A DNA stretch of 30,484 bases from DIGJ01 sp036658435 (lineage in GTDB: Bacteria > Bacillota > Clostridia > Lachnospirales > Lachnospiraceae), in the NCBI GenBank assembly GCA_036658435.1, contig JAVXEO010000023.1, positions 1-30,484 of the forward strand, read 5' to 3'. Shown piece after piece: positions 8,546 to 17,028 of the stretch (its first letter is position 1; each line of letters begins with the position of its first letter). Both the position numbers and the translations under genes were made by a program. The notes below the pieces were generated by a model. It had not been told where the DNA came from. It worked only from the letters and a program-made list of their open reading frames with translations, and did no database searches.

Positions 8546-9508
8546 ATGTCATTCTCAAAAGACGTTAAAGAAGAACTTTCCAGACAGATTACCACAGCGA
8601 GACACTGCCAGATTGCTGAAATTGCAGCAATTATTAGCTTATGCGGTGATATTGTAATCAATGATAAAAATGAGCATTTTATAAAAGTTCATACGGAAAA
8701 CTTGACAGTTGCCAGAAAATACTTTATTTTAATAAAGGACTCCTTTCAAATTTCAGCGGACATTTCCGTGCGAAAGAATAAGAGCTTAAATAAAAATAAT
8801 ATTTATACGGTATGGATAAAAGATGCAGAGACTTCCATGAAGATTTTACAGGCAACAAAGCTAATTGACAGCCAGGGAGAGATTCGGGAAGAACTATCCC
8901 TCACGGATAACCAGGTGGTGCAGAACACTTGCTGCAGAAGAGCTTTTATACGGGGAGCCTTTTTAGCGTATGGTTCCATGAGTAACCCATCCAAAAATTA
9001 CCATTTTGAAATCGTCACTTCATCCCGTAAAAAGGCAGAACAACTACGCAGTATAATAAATTCCTTTGAAATGGATGCAAAAATTGTACAGCGAAAGAAT
9101 CATTTTGTTGTTTATGTAAAAGAAGGATCTCAGATTGTAGACTTATTAAATATAATGGAAGCTCATGTGGCATTGATGAAATTAGAAAATGTCCGTATAC
9201 TAAAAGAAATGCGTAATTCCATTAATCGACAGGTAAACTGCGAAACAGCAAATATCAACAAAACGGTAATTGCAGCAGGAAAACAGATGGATGATATTAT
9301 ATATATTAGAGATACTATGGGACTGGGGAAACTAACAGAAGGGTTGGAAGAGGTTGCAAGACTTCGAATTGAACAGCCGGACGCATCCCTAAAAGAATTA
9401 GGAACACTGCTTAATCCTCCGATTGGAAAGTCGGGAGTGAATCATAGATTAAGGAAGTTAAGTATGATTGCTGATAACATCAGAGAAGAAAAAGGAGAGA
9501 TAGTATGA
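8546..9508 (+). CDS. whiA: DNA-binding protein WhiA
   Basis: 320 residues. The N-terminal part (start SFSKDVKEELSR, then a Cys/Arg pair CCRRAFIRGAFLAYGS near 131-146) is the LAGLIDADG homing-endonuclease-like fold without nuclease use. The C-terminus is a helix-turn-helix (DASLKELGTLL, then GKSGVNHRLRKL). WhiA controls sporulation division in Streptomyces and affects division and chromosome segregation in Bacillus. The ATG follows AGAGGAG. Its stop overlaps the next gene in ATGA, tying WhiA to the HPr-like protein as in the B. subtilis yvcL-crh order. Confidence 0.96.
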   Translation: MSFSKDVKEELSRQITTARHCQIAEIAAIISLCGDIVINDKNEHFIKVHTENLTVARKYFILIKDSFQISADISVRKNKSLNKNNIYTVWIKDAETSMKILQATKLIDSQGEIREELSLTDNQVVQNTCCRRAFIRGAFLAYGSMSNPSKNYHFEIVTSSRKKAEQLRSIINSFEMDAKIVQRKNHFVVYVKEGSQIVDLLNIMEAHVALMKLENVRILKEMRNSINRQVNCETANINKTVIAAGKQMDDIIYIRDTMGLGKLTEGLEEVARLRIEQPDASLKELGTLLNPPIGKSGVNHRLRKLSMIADNIREEKGEIV

Positions 9509-9765
9509 TAACGAAAAAAATGACGATTCAGATTTTAACAGGTCTTGAAGCAAGACCCGTAGCAATGTTAGTGCAGGTAGCCAGTCGCTATGAGAGTAGT
9601 ATTTACATTGAACGAAATGAAAAAAAGGTGAACGCAAAAAGTATTATTGGAGTAATGGGTCTGGGGCTTGCAGTGGGAGAAGAAGTAATCGTTTCTGCAA
9701 ATGGAGAAGATGAAAAAGAAGCAATCGAAAACATTGAAAAGTACCTTACAACAGAAGAAGCGTAA
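9505..9765 (+). CDS. crh: HPr-like protein with Glu15 and Ser46 (Crh-like)
   Basis: 86 residues with the HPr fold. The region that in HPr reads GIHARPA, with His15 as the PTS phosphoryl acceptor, here reads GLEARPV, with Glu at position 15. The regulatory site is intact: VNAKSIIGVMGLG places Ser exactly at 46, the residue phosphorylated by HprK. In Bacillus, Crh has Gln15 and Ser46 and acts only as a regulatory partner of CcpA. The gene also sits directly after whiA, as crh does in B. subtilis. I therefore infer a Crh-type regulator that cannot carry phosphate to sugars; a normal HPr should be encoded elsewhere. The symbol is by analogy only. ATGA overlap with whiA. Confidence 0.8.
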   Translation: MITKKMTIQILTGLEARPVAMLVQVASRYESSIYIERNEKKVNAKSIIGVMGLGLAVGEEVIVSANGEDEKEAIENIEKYLTTEEA

Positions 9766-9781
9766 AGATAGGAGATAGCAC

Positions 9782-12700
9782 ATGAATTTTACTCATCTGC
9801 ATGTCCACACGGAATATAGTCTCTTAGATGGTTCTTGTAAAATCAGGGAGCTGGTGGCAAGGGCAAAAGAGTTGGGTATGGATAGCCTGGCAATCACAGA
9901 CCATGGTGTTATGTATGGAGTGATTGACTTTTACCGCGCAGCCAGGGATATGGGAATCAATCCGATTCTTGGGTGTGAAGTTTATGTTGCACCAAATTCA
10001 AGATTTGACAGAGAAACAGGCAAATCCGATGGGAGATATCACCATCTTGTTTTATTGGCAGAGAATAACCAAGGCTATGCCAATCTCATGAAAATCGTGT
10101 CCAAAGGATTTATCGAAGGATTTTATTATAAGCCTCGTGTAGATATGGAAGTTCTAAAACAATATCAGGAGGGCATCATTGCTTTAAGTGCCTGCTTAGC
10201 AGGTGCAGTGGCTTCCCAGCTAAAAATAGGATTTTATGAGGAAGCAAAGAAAGAAGCACAAAAGTTACAGGATATTTTCGGAAAAAACAATTTTTTTCTG
10301 GAAATGCAGGATCATGGAATTGCGGAGCAAAAAACAGTAAATCAAGGACTGCTTCGCATGAGCAGTGAATTGAATATTCCGTTGGTAGTGACCAACGATA
10401 CCCATTATATAAAGGAAGAAGATGCAAAGGCGCATGATATTCTTTTGTGCATACAAACACAAAAGAAGGTGACCGATGAAAATCGTATGCGTTATGAGGG
10501 AGATCAGTTTTATTTAAAATCAGCCGAAGAAATGGCGGCATTATTTCCCTATGCAAAAGAGGCTCTTGAAAACACCCATAAGATAGCAAAACGATGCCAT
10601 GTGGAGATTGACTTTGGAGAATACAAACTGCCAAAGTTTGATGTGCCGGATGGCTATTTGGCGTGGGATTACCTGCAAATGCTGTGTAAAGAGGGACTAA
10701 AAAAACGTTACCCGGAGAATTACCCCGATTTAATGGAGCGGTTGGAGTACGAATTGGAAACCATTCATGGAATGGGATTTGTGGACTATTTTTTGATTGT
10801 CAGTGATTTCATAAAGTATGCCAGAGACCAGGAAATACCGGTGGGACCGGGGAGAGGCTCGGCAGCAGGGAGTATTGTTGCCTACAGCTTGGGAATCACC
10901 AACATTGACCCCATAAAATATAATTTGTTGTTTGAACGATTCTTAAATCCGGAACGTTTGACCATGCCCGATATTGATATTGATTTTTGCTATGAAAGAC
11001 GTCAGGAAGTCATTGATTATGTAGTGGAAAAGTATGGTAAAGACCGAGTGGTACAGATTATCACCTTTGGAACCATGGCAGCAAAAGGGGTGATACGAGA
11101 TGTGGGAAGAGCCTTGGATCTTCCTTATGCTTACGTAGACAGTATTGCAAAAATGATTCCCAATGAACTGGGAATCACCATTTCTAAAGCCTTGGAGATG
11201 AACCGGGAATTAAAGAACTTATATGAAAAGGAAGAGCAGGTTACCTATCTTTTAGATATGTCTATGCGTTTGGAGGGTCTGCCAAGACATACTTCCACCC
11301 ACGCAGCAGGAGTTGTAATCAGTAAGGCGCCGGTAGATGAATACGTTCCCCTGTCCAAATCGTCGGATGATACCATTACCACCCAGTTTACAATGACTAC
11401 TTTAGAGGAACTGGGTTTATTGAAAATGGATTTTTTGGGACTTCGAACCCTTACGGTTATTAGTGATGCCATTCGCTTGATAAAAAAAACGGGGATTACA
11501 CTGGACATGGATCAGATTGATTACGAGGATAAGAAGGTATATGAATTAATTGCTTCCGGTAAAACAGAAGGAATTTTTCAGCTGGAAAGTGCCGGAATGA
11601 AGAACTTTATGAAGGAATTAAAAGCGGAATGCCTAGAAGATGTAATTGCCGGAATCTCACTTTATCGACCGGGTCCCATGGACTTTATACCAAAATATAT
11701 CAAAGGAAAAAATAATAGAGACAGTATTACCTATGACTGTCCGGAACTGGAACCAATTTTGTCACCAACCTATGGCTGCATTGTTTATCAAGAACAGGTT
11801 ATGCAGATTGTTCGTGATTTAGCCGGTTATAGTTATGGCAGAAGTGATTTGGTGCGGCGTGCCATGTCAAAGAAGAAAGCTTCGGTTATGGAAAAAGAAC
11901 GTCATAACTTTGTATATGGAAATCCGGAAGAACAAGTAAAAGGATGTATTGCAAATGGAATTTCAGAAACCATTGCAAATAAAATTTATGACGATATGAC
12001 AGATTTTGCAAAATATGCATTTAATAAATCCCATGCGGCAGCCTATGCAGTTGTTTCCTATCAGACGGCATTTTTAAAATATTATTATCCGGTAGAATAC
12101 ATGGCGGCGCTTTTAACTTCAATCCTTGGAAATACAACAAAGGTTGCAGAATATACCCTGCATTTAAGACAATTGGGAATTCAGATATTACCACCGGATA
12201 TTAACGAAGGAGAAGGAAACTTTTCCGTTTCCGGCAAGGATATACGATATGGACTTTCTGCAATTAAGGGCTTGGGAAAACCGGTAATTGATGAGATTGT
12301 GTCAGAACGCAACAAGAATGGAAGATATACTTCTCTGAAAGATTTTGCAGAACGGCTATCCGGTAAGGAAGTAAATAAGCGAACGATGGAAAACTTTATT
12401 AAAGCCGGTGCTTTTGATTCCCTCCGGGGAACCAGAAAACAAAAAATGATTATATATGCACAGGTTTTGGATGGGGTTAATCAGGAAAAGAAAAACGCGA
12501 TTTCCGGACAGATGTCCTTGTTCGATTTTGCAACTCCGGAGGAAAAGGAAAGCTATGATGTAAAGATGCCGGATATTGGGGAATATGATAAAGAACAGCT
12601 CTTAAGTTTTGAAAAAGAAGTTCTGGGTATTTACGTTAGCGGACATCCTCTTGAGGAATATGAGGCAATGTGGAAAAAGAACATTACCCATACCACGGCA

Positions 12701-13255
12701 GACTTTATATTGGATGAGGAAACCAATCAGGTAAAGGCACAGGATGGGGAAACCGCCATTATTGGGGGCATGATTACCGGAAAAACAATTAAAACCACCC
12801 GTTCCAATAGCATGATGGCATTTGTCACAGTAGAAGATTTACTTGGAACAACGGAAGTTATTGTCTTCCCAAGAGATTATGAAAAAAATAAATTTTTATT
12901 GGAAGAGGAAAGCAAGGTATTTATTAAAGGAAAAATCAGTGTGGAAGAAGAAAAACCGGCAAAACTAATCTGTCAAAGTGTAATGCCTTTTGATAAAATT
13001 CCTCGGGAACTTTGGATTCAATTTAAAGATAAAGAGGACTTCCAAAAAAATGAACAAATCTTATATGAAATATTAAGCCAATATGACGGAGACGACGGAG
13101 TGTGTATTTATTTAAAATGTGAAAAACTAATAAAAAGACTTCCTAAAAATCGAAATATTAAGGCAAATAAAGACGTTTTAACGAAACTTGCCGAAATTTT
13201 CCAAGAAAAGGACCTTCGTATCCAAGAAAAAAGTATTGTAAAAAAACAATTTTAG
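9782..13255 (+). CDS. dnaE: DNA polymerase III alpha subunit (DnaE type)
   Basis: C-family DNA polymerase of 1157 residues. The N-terminal PHP domain opens with HLHVHTEYSLLDG; the polymerase core has GPGRGSAAGS near 355 and the catalytic aspartates in MPDIDIDF near 396-403; then comes YQEQVM, a helix-hairpin-helix region around 815-870, and a C-terminal OB fold from about 992 (AIIGGMITG, then AFVTVEDLLGTTEVIVFP). It has no exonuclease insertion, so it is not PolC. In low-GC Gram-positives a DnaE works beside PolC, extending primers and in some repair synthesis. It starts 16 bases after the HPr-like gene with a GGAG site. Confidence 0.97.
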   Translation: MNFTHLHVHTEYSLLDGSCKIRELVARAKELGMDSLAITDHGVMYGVIDFYRAARDMGINPILGCEVYVAPNSRFDRETGKSDGRYHHLVLLAENNQGYANLMKIVSKGFIEGFYYKPRVDMEVLKQYQEGIIALSACLAGAVASQLKIGFYEEAKKEAQKLQDIFGKNNFFLEMQDHGIAEQKTVNQGLLRMSSELNIPLVVTNDTHYIKEEDAKAHDILLCIQTQKKVTDENRMRYEGDQFYLKSAEEMAALFPYAKEALENTHKIAKRCHVEIDFGEYKLPKFDVPDGYLAWDYLQMLCKEGLKKRYPENYPDLMERLEYELETIHGMGFVDYFLIVSDFIKYARDQEIPVGPGRGSAAGSIVAYSLGITNIDPIKYNLLFERFLNPERLTMPDIDIDFCYERRQEVIDYVVEKYGKDRVVQIITFGTMAAKGVIRDVGRALDLPYAYVDSIAKMIPNELGITISKALEMNRELKNLYEKEEQVTYLLDMSMRLEGLPRHTSTHAAGVVISKAPVDEYVPLSKSSDDTITTQFTMTTLEELGLLKMDFLGLRTLTVISDAIRLIKKTGITLDMDQIDYEDKKVYELIASGKTEGIFQLESAGMKNFMKELKAECLEDVIAGISLYRPGPMDFIPKYIKGKNNRDSITYDCPELEPILSPTYGCIVYQEQVMQIVRDLAGYSYGRSDLVRRAMSKKKASVMEKERHNFVYGNPEEQVKGCIANGISETIANKIYDDMTDFAKYAFNKSHAAAYAVVSYQTAFLKYYYPVEYMAALLTSILGNTTKVAEYTLHLRQLGIQILPPDINEGEGNFSVSGKDIRYGLSAIKGLGKPVIDEIVSERNKNGRYTSLKDFAERLSGKEVNKRTMENFIKAGAFDSLRGTRKQKMIIYAQVLDGVNQEKKNAISGQMSLFDFATPEEKESYDVKMPDIGEYDKEQLLSFEKEVLGIYVSGHPLEEYEAMWKKNITHTTADFILDEETNQVKAQDGETAIIGGMITGKTIKTTRSNSMMAFVTVEDLLGTTEVIVFPRDYEKNKFLLEEESKVFIKGKISVEEEKPAKLICQSVMPFDKIPRELWIQFKDKEDFQKNEQILYEILSQYDGDDGVCIYLKCEKLIKRLPKNRNIKANKDVLTKLAEIFQEKDLRIQEKSIVKKQF

Positions 13256-13309
13256 GTTTAAAATAAGAAGAAAATTAGCAAAGATTAGGAAAACTTTTGG
13301 AGGTTGACT

Positions 13310-14284
13310 ATGTCAGAATCAATTAAAACAATTGGTATTTTAACAAGCGGTGGAGATGCACCGGGTATGAATGCAACCATTCGGTCCGTTGTTCGTATTG
13401 CTTTATCGAAAGGTATAGAAGTAAAAGGCATTCGCAGAGGATTTGCCGGCCTTTTAGAAGAAGATATTATTGATATGGATGCAAGAAGCGTTTCTGATAT
13501 TATACAAAGAGGAGGTACCATCCTTTATACAGCAAGATGCCGCCGCTTTCGTGATCCGGAATACCAGAAAAAAGGTGCAGAAGTTTGTAGAAAACACGGA
13601 ATTGATGGTGTGGTTGTAATTGGTGGAGATGGTTCCTGGCAGGGAGCAAGTAAACTGGCTGCCAATGGAATCAATACCATAGGACTTCCCGGAACCATAG
13701 ATTTGGACATTGCCTGTACCGATTATACCATTGGATTTGATACCGCAGTAAATACCGCAATGGAGGCCATTGATAAAGTTCGTGATACATCAACTTCTCA
13801 TGAAAGATGCAGTATTATTGAAGTAATGGGAAGAAATGCCGGTTATATCGCTTTATGGTGTGGAATTGCCAATGGTGCGGAAGAGATTCTTACCGTAGAA
13901 CGCTATGATGGAAATGAACAATGGTTAATTGACAGCATTCTTGAAAAAAAGAAGGTTGGTAAGAAACATCATATTATCGTAAATGCAGAAGGAATCGGAG
14001 ATTCTTATGGAATGGCGGAACGTCTGGAAGCAGCTACGGGTGTAGAAACAAGGGCAACGATTATAGGACACATTCAAAGAGGTGGAAGCCCAACTTGTAA
14101 AGACAGAATCTATGCTTCTGTTATGGGTTCCAAGGCGGTTGATTTATTGGTAGCAGGCAAGTCAAACCGTGTAGTTGCTTATAAACACGGAGAATTTGTG
14201 GACTATGATATTCAGGAAGCACTAGAAATGACAAAAGATTTAGATGAATATATGTATCAAATGTCCCGGAAGCTTTCCAGATAA
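13310..14284 (+). CDS. pfkA: 6-phosphofructokinase
   Basis: Commits fructose 6-phosphate to glycolysis. 324 residues, the family size. Visible: GILTSGGDAPGMNATIR at the start, GGDGSWQGA near residue 105 (the Gly pattern typical of ATP rather than pyrophosphate users), the catalytic segment PGTIDLDIACTDYTIGFDTA with the catalytic Asp at 131, GRNAGYIAL, and HIQRGGSP. The usual form is TIDNDI; here Leu stands in place of Asn. The ATG at 13310 follows GGAGG with a 6-base gap; a TTG two codons earlier overlaps the ribosome site and is rejected. Glucokinase and hprK upstream fit a glycolysis and carbon-signalling block. No promoter is obvious in the 54 bases after dnaE. Confidence 0.96.
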   Translation: MSESIKTIGILTSGGDAPGMNATIRSVVRIALSKGIEVKGIRRGFAGLLEEDIIDMDARSVSDIIQRGGTILYTARCRRFRDPEYQKKGAEVCRKHGIDGVVVIGGDGSWQGASKLAANGINTIGLPGTIDLDIACTDYTIGFDTAVNTAMEAIDKVRDTSTSHERCSIIEVMGRNAGYIALWCGIANGAEEILTVERYDGNEQWLIDSILEKKKVGKKHHIIVNAEGIGDSYGMAERLEAATGVETRATIIGHIQRGGSPTCKDRIYASVMGSKAVDLLVAGKSNRVVAYKHGEFVDYDIQEALEMTKDLDEYMYQMSRKLSR

Positions 14285-14325
14285 TTTTTGGAAAAGCAAG
14301 GGTGACTTACAATACAGGAGTGATA

Positions 14326-14367
14326 CCGTGGGATTGTATCGTTTTTTTGAACGATGTAGTCCCACGG
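14326..14367 (+). terminator. Strong 18-bp RNA hairpin after pfkA, probable terminator
   Basis: Arms 14326-14343 and 14350-14367 close an 18-pair stem (outer part CCGTGGGA / TCCCACGG) with loop TTTTTG. Three of the inner pairs are G-U, so the stem is continuous only in plus-strand RNA. A loose T-rich run, TTAGTTTT, follows at 14368-14375. It is probably the pfkA terminator, but the imperfect T tract and the position 27 bases before the next gene also allow a role as a leader structure. Confidence 0.55.
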
Positions 14368-14394
14368 TTAGTTTTGGGAGGATAAAGAGGTATT

Positions 14395-16128
14395 ATGAGT
14401 AGCAGAACAAAGAAGTTTTTATCATTTTATAAACCATACAAAGGATTGTTTGCAGCCGATATGTTTTGTGCCCTGGCGGTAGCGATGATATCTTTAATCA
14501 ACCCTTTAATTGTACGGTATATAACCAATGACCTATTGGTAAACAATCAAATCGAAAAAATCACGGGAATAATTATCAATATTGGAGTGGGAATGCTGCT
14601 GTTAGCGGTACTTCAGTTTCTTTGCAATTATTTCGTTGCATATAAGGGCCATATGATGGGCGCTAAAATGGAATATGATATGCGGAATGAAATCTTCGAC
14701 CATTATCAAAAATTATCTTTTAATTTTTATGACGATCAGAAAACCGGACAGCTTATGTCACGAATTACCAATGATTTATTTGATATCACAGAGCTTTGCC
14801 ATCATGGTCCAGAGGACTTAATTCTGTCTTTGATTAAATTAATTGGAGCATTTGTAATTTTACTTCATGTAAATAAGGTATTAACTTTACTGGTGTTTGC
14901 CTTTATTCCGGTTATGATTTTATTCGCTATGTTTATGAGAAAGCGTATGCGCCGTGCATTCCGAAAAAACAGAGAAAAAATAGCGGATATTAATGCAAGA
15001 ATTGAAGATAATCTTTCCGGAATACGAGTTGTAAAATCTTTTGCAAATGAAGAATTGGAAATGGAAAAGTTTGAAGAGGGAAATTCCAACTTTTTAAACA
15101 GCAAACGAGACAGTTACGTGAACATGGCAAATTTTCATTCGGGATTGAATCTTTTTATTGCACTGATTAATATAGCCGTGGTAATCGGCGGTGGATTGTT
15201 TATTGCCAAAAGTTATATTAACCTGGGAGACTTAATTACCTTTCTGCTATACATTAATACCTTAATTGAGCCAATTCAAAAATTAATTAATTTTACAGAG
15301 CAATTTCAGAACGGAATTACCGGTTTTGATCGTTTCATGGATATTATGGAAATTGAGCCGGATATCGTGGACCGCCCTCAGGCAAAGGAATTATCAAAAG
15401 TAAAGGGAGAAATCATTTTTGAAAAGGTAGCCTTTAAGTACCATGATTCCATGCAGGAAGTTTTTCATGACATTAATTTAAAGGTAGATGCGGGGGATTA
15501 CGTAGCACTTGTAGGGTCTTCCGGTGTTGGAAAAACAACCATGTGCAGTTTGATTCCAAGATTTTATGAAACCTCCCAGGGAAATATTTTTATTGATGGT
15601 AAAAATATAAAAGATATTACCCTAAAATCACTTAGAAAAAATATCGGAGTTGTTCAGCAGGATGTCTATCTATTTGCAGGAAGTATTATGGAAAACATTC
15701 GATATGGTCAGATGAATGCAACGGAAGAAGAAATTATAAAAGCCTCAAAGGCAGCCAATGCACATGAGTTTATTATGGAACTTCCCGATGGCTATGACAC
15801 CTACATTGGACAAAGAGGAATTAAGCTTTCCGGTGGACAAAAACAGAGACTAAGTATTGCCCGTGTATTTTTGAAGAATCCACCGATTCTTATTTTTGAT
15901 GAGGCAACCAGTGCACTGGATAATGAAAGTGAAAAAGTGGTACAGGAATCTTTGGAAAAACTAGCAAAGAATCGAACAACTTTTGTCATTGCTCACCGAT
16001 TGACTACCATACGAAATGCAAAAAATATAATTGTATTAACGGAAGAGGGAATTGAGGAGAGAGGAACCCATGAAGAATTAATGAAACAGGAAGGGTTTTA
16101 TAAGAACTTATATACCATAAACCAATAA
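14395..16128 (+). CDS. ABC exporter, fused membrane and ATPase domains
   Basis: Half-transporter of 577 residues that would work as a dimer to export a drug, lipid or peptide. The first 310 or so residues hold six predicted membrane helices with the type-IV exporter pattern (FYDDQKTGQLMSRITND; IRVVKSFANEE). The ATPase domain follows: Walker A GSSGVGKTT near 375, signature LSGGQKQR near 478, Walker B ILIFDEATSALD near 497, and switch His in IAHRLTT. The ATG has AGAGG four bases upstream and GGGAGG a little further back. It is unpaired; heterodimeric exporters usually have a second gene next door. The substrate cannot be told from the sequence. Confidence 0.93.
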   Translation: MSSRTKKFLSFYKPYKGLFAADMFCALAVAMISLINPLIVRYITNDLLVNNQIEKITGIIINIGVGMLLLAVLQFLCNYFVAYKGHMMGAKMEYDMRNEIFDHYQKLSFNFYDDQKTGQLMSRITNDLFDITELCHHGPEDLILSLIKLIGAFVILLHVNKVLTLLVFAFIPVMILFAMFMRKRMRRAFRKNREKIADINARIEDNLSGIRVVKSFANEELEMEKFEEGNSNFLNSKRDSYVNMANFHSGLNLFIALINIAVVIGGGLFIAKSYINLGDLITFLLYINTLIEPIQKLINFTEQFQNGITGFDRFMDIMEIEPDIVDRPQAKELSKVKGEIIFEKVAFKYHDSMQEVFHDINLKVDAGDYVALVGSSGVGKTTMCSLIPRFYETSQGNIFIDGKNIKDITLKSLRKNIGVVQQDVYLFAGSIMENIRYGQMNATEEEIIKASKAANAHEFIMELPDGYDTYIGQRGIKLSGGQKQRLSIARVFLKNPPILIFDEATSALDNESEKVVQESLEKLAKNRTTFVIAHRLTTIRNAKNIIVLTEEGIEERGTHEELMKQEGFYKNLYTINQ

Positions 16129-16176
16129 AAATAAAATACCGCGCCTTTCCTTTGTGGAGGGAGCGGTATTTTATTT
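16129..16176. terminator. Bidirectional terminator between ABC exporter and tetR
   Basis: A 14-bp perfect stem (16129-16142 with 16163-16176; GC core TACCGC/GCGGTA, A/T outer arms) starts one base after the exporter stop codon. The A-rich left and T-rich right arms provide a T tract for both directions, which fits the converging genes. Confidence 0.8.
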
Positions 16177-16196
16177 GAAAAAAAGGGAGGATGCAT

Positions 16197-16808
16197 TTAT
16201 TCTTTTATTTTATATTGCTGAATGATGCTATGAATGGTTTGGTATAAAAAAGGCTTATAATCTTCCATAGGAAGGGGTTCATTATAAAGAATACAACTAT
16301 GGCAGGTACCACCAACCAATTCTATAATAGAGAATAACATAACTTCCCGATTTTTATAGGAACTTTCATCTGCTTCTAAAAGCTGCAAATACCGTTCGTA
16401 AAAATTAGGTCCGTCCTCGCTGTTATTGATTGGAGTATTCAAAGCAGCACGAAAGACGCCCCAGCTTAAGTTCTTTGATATAAAGGTAAGCAGTGCCCGA
16501 TCCTTTTGTAATTGATTGATAATGTAATCTACAATAAAGATAAGACTGGGTTCTAATCCGGCAATACACGTCTTTCGTAACTCTCGTTCCCCTTTAATAA
16601 AAAGGTCTCCTGCTTTTTTTGAAATGAGTTTATTCTTAACGTCATACTTGTCTGTAAAATAAAGATAAAAAGTTCCCTTTGCAACGCCTGCCTTTTGCAC
16701 AATATCTGAAATGGTAGTTTTGTTAATTCCCTTTGTTGTAAACAGTTCAAAAGCGGTATTAAAAAGTGCATCTTTTTTTTGCTGTTTATTATGGTCTAGT
16801 TTTCCCAT
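16197..16808 (-). CDS. TetR-family transcriptional repressor
   Basis: 203 residues. The N-terminal helix-turn-helix is typical of TetR: ALFNTAFELFTTKGINKTTISDIVQKAGVAKGTFYLYFTDKYDV. The C-terminal ligand-binding part is variable, as usual. It is divergent from the MMPL pump gene, and three copies of a 15-bp palindrome lie between them, so it almost certainly represses the pump operon and probably itself. The ATG at 16808 is preceded on the minus strand by a GGTGG-like ribosome site. The inducing ligand is unknown; in such pairs it is often a membrane-active compound that the pump exports. Confidence 0.92.
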   Translation of the reverse strand: MGKLDHNKQQKKDALFNTAFELFTTKGINKTTISDIVQKAGVAKGTFYLYFTDKYDVKNKLISKKAGDLFIKGERELRKTCIAGLEPSLIFIVDYIINQLQKDRALLTFISKNLSWGVFRAALNTPINNSEDGPNFYERYLQLLEADESSYKNREVMLFSIIELVGGTCHSCILYNEPLPMEDYKPFLYQTIHSIIQQYKIKE

Positions 16809-16856
16809 GAATCCACCGGCTTCCTTTTATAGCATCCTAAAATATCTGCTCTTGCT

Positions 16857-16865
16857 ATTATAGCA
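16857..16865 (-). promoter_or_regulatory. Extended -10 promoter of tetR
   Basis: On the minus strand the sequence reads TGCTATAAT, an extended -10 element (TGn plus perfect TATAAT), inside the 13-bp palindrome TGCTATTATAGCA (16853-16865). The -35 is weak, as is common for extended -10 promoters. It is placed about 48 bases before the tetR start. Confidence 0.55.
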
Positions 16866-16902
16866 TGGGTTGTATGGTTATGGCTATTATAAAATTAAAA
16901 AA

Positions 16903-16917
16903 ATGACTAAAAGTCAA
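16903..16917. promoter_or_regulatory. TetR operator copy 1
   Basis: ATGACTAAAAGTCAA, an imperfect copy of the palindrome ATGACTA-N-TAGTCAT. It is the copy nearest tetR, about 40 bases upstream of the tetR -10 element. Confidence 0.7.
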
Positions 16918-16934
16918 TATTATTAAAAAAACTA

Positions 16935-16949
16935 TTGACTAATGGTCAT
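16935..16949. promoter_or_regulatory. TetR operator copy 2, over the pump -35
   Basis: TTGACTAATGGTCAT. The first six bases are also the -35 hexamer of the pump promoter, so a bound repressor would block RNA polymerase directly. Confidence 0.75.
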
Positions 16950-16963
16950 TTTTGTTGTATAAC
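16935..16963 (+). promoter_or_regulatory. Promoter of the MMPL pump operon
   Basis: TTGACT (16935-16940), 17 bases, TATAAC (16958-16963). Expected transcription start is near 16970, between operator copies 2 and 3. It drives the pump gene and the overlapping secreted-protein gene. Confidence 0.75.
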
Positions 16964-16980
16964 ATTTTATGAACTTAAAA

Positions 16981-16995
16981 ATGACTAATAGTCAT
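16981..16995. promoter_or_regulatory. TetR operator copy 3, perfect palindrome
   Basis: ATGACTAATAGTCAT is a perfect palindrome around its central base. It lies just downstream of the predicted transcription start, a roadblock position. Copy centres are 32 and 46 bases apart (16910, 16942, 16988). Confidence 0.75.
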
Positions 16996-17028
16996 ATTTG
17001 GAAAATGAATTTAAGGAGGAATGAAATC

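Noticed and set aside
13256..13309. Terminator or promoter between dnaE and pfkA
   Set aside because: No hairpin and no -35/-10 pair could be made out in these 54 bases, so none is annotated.
16969..17028. Upstream ATG for the MMPL pump
   Set aside because: It lies at the predicted transcription start and would make the third operator coding; the ATG at 17029 has a strong ribosome site.
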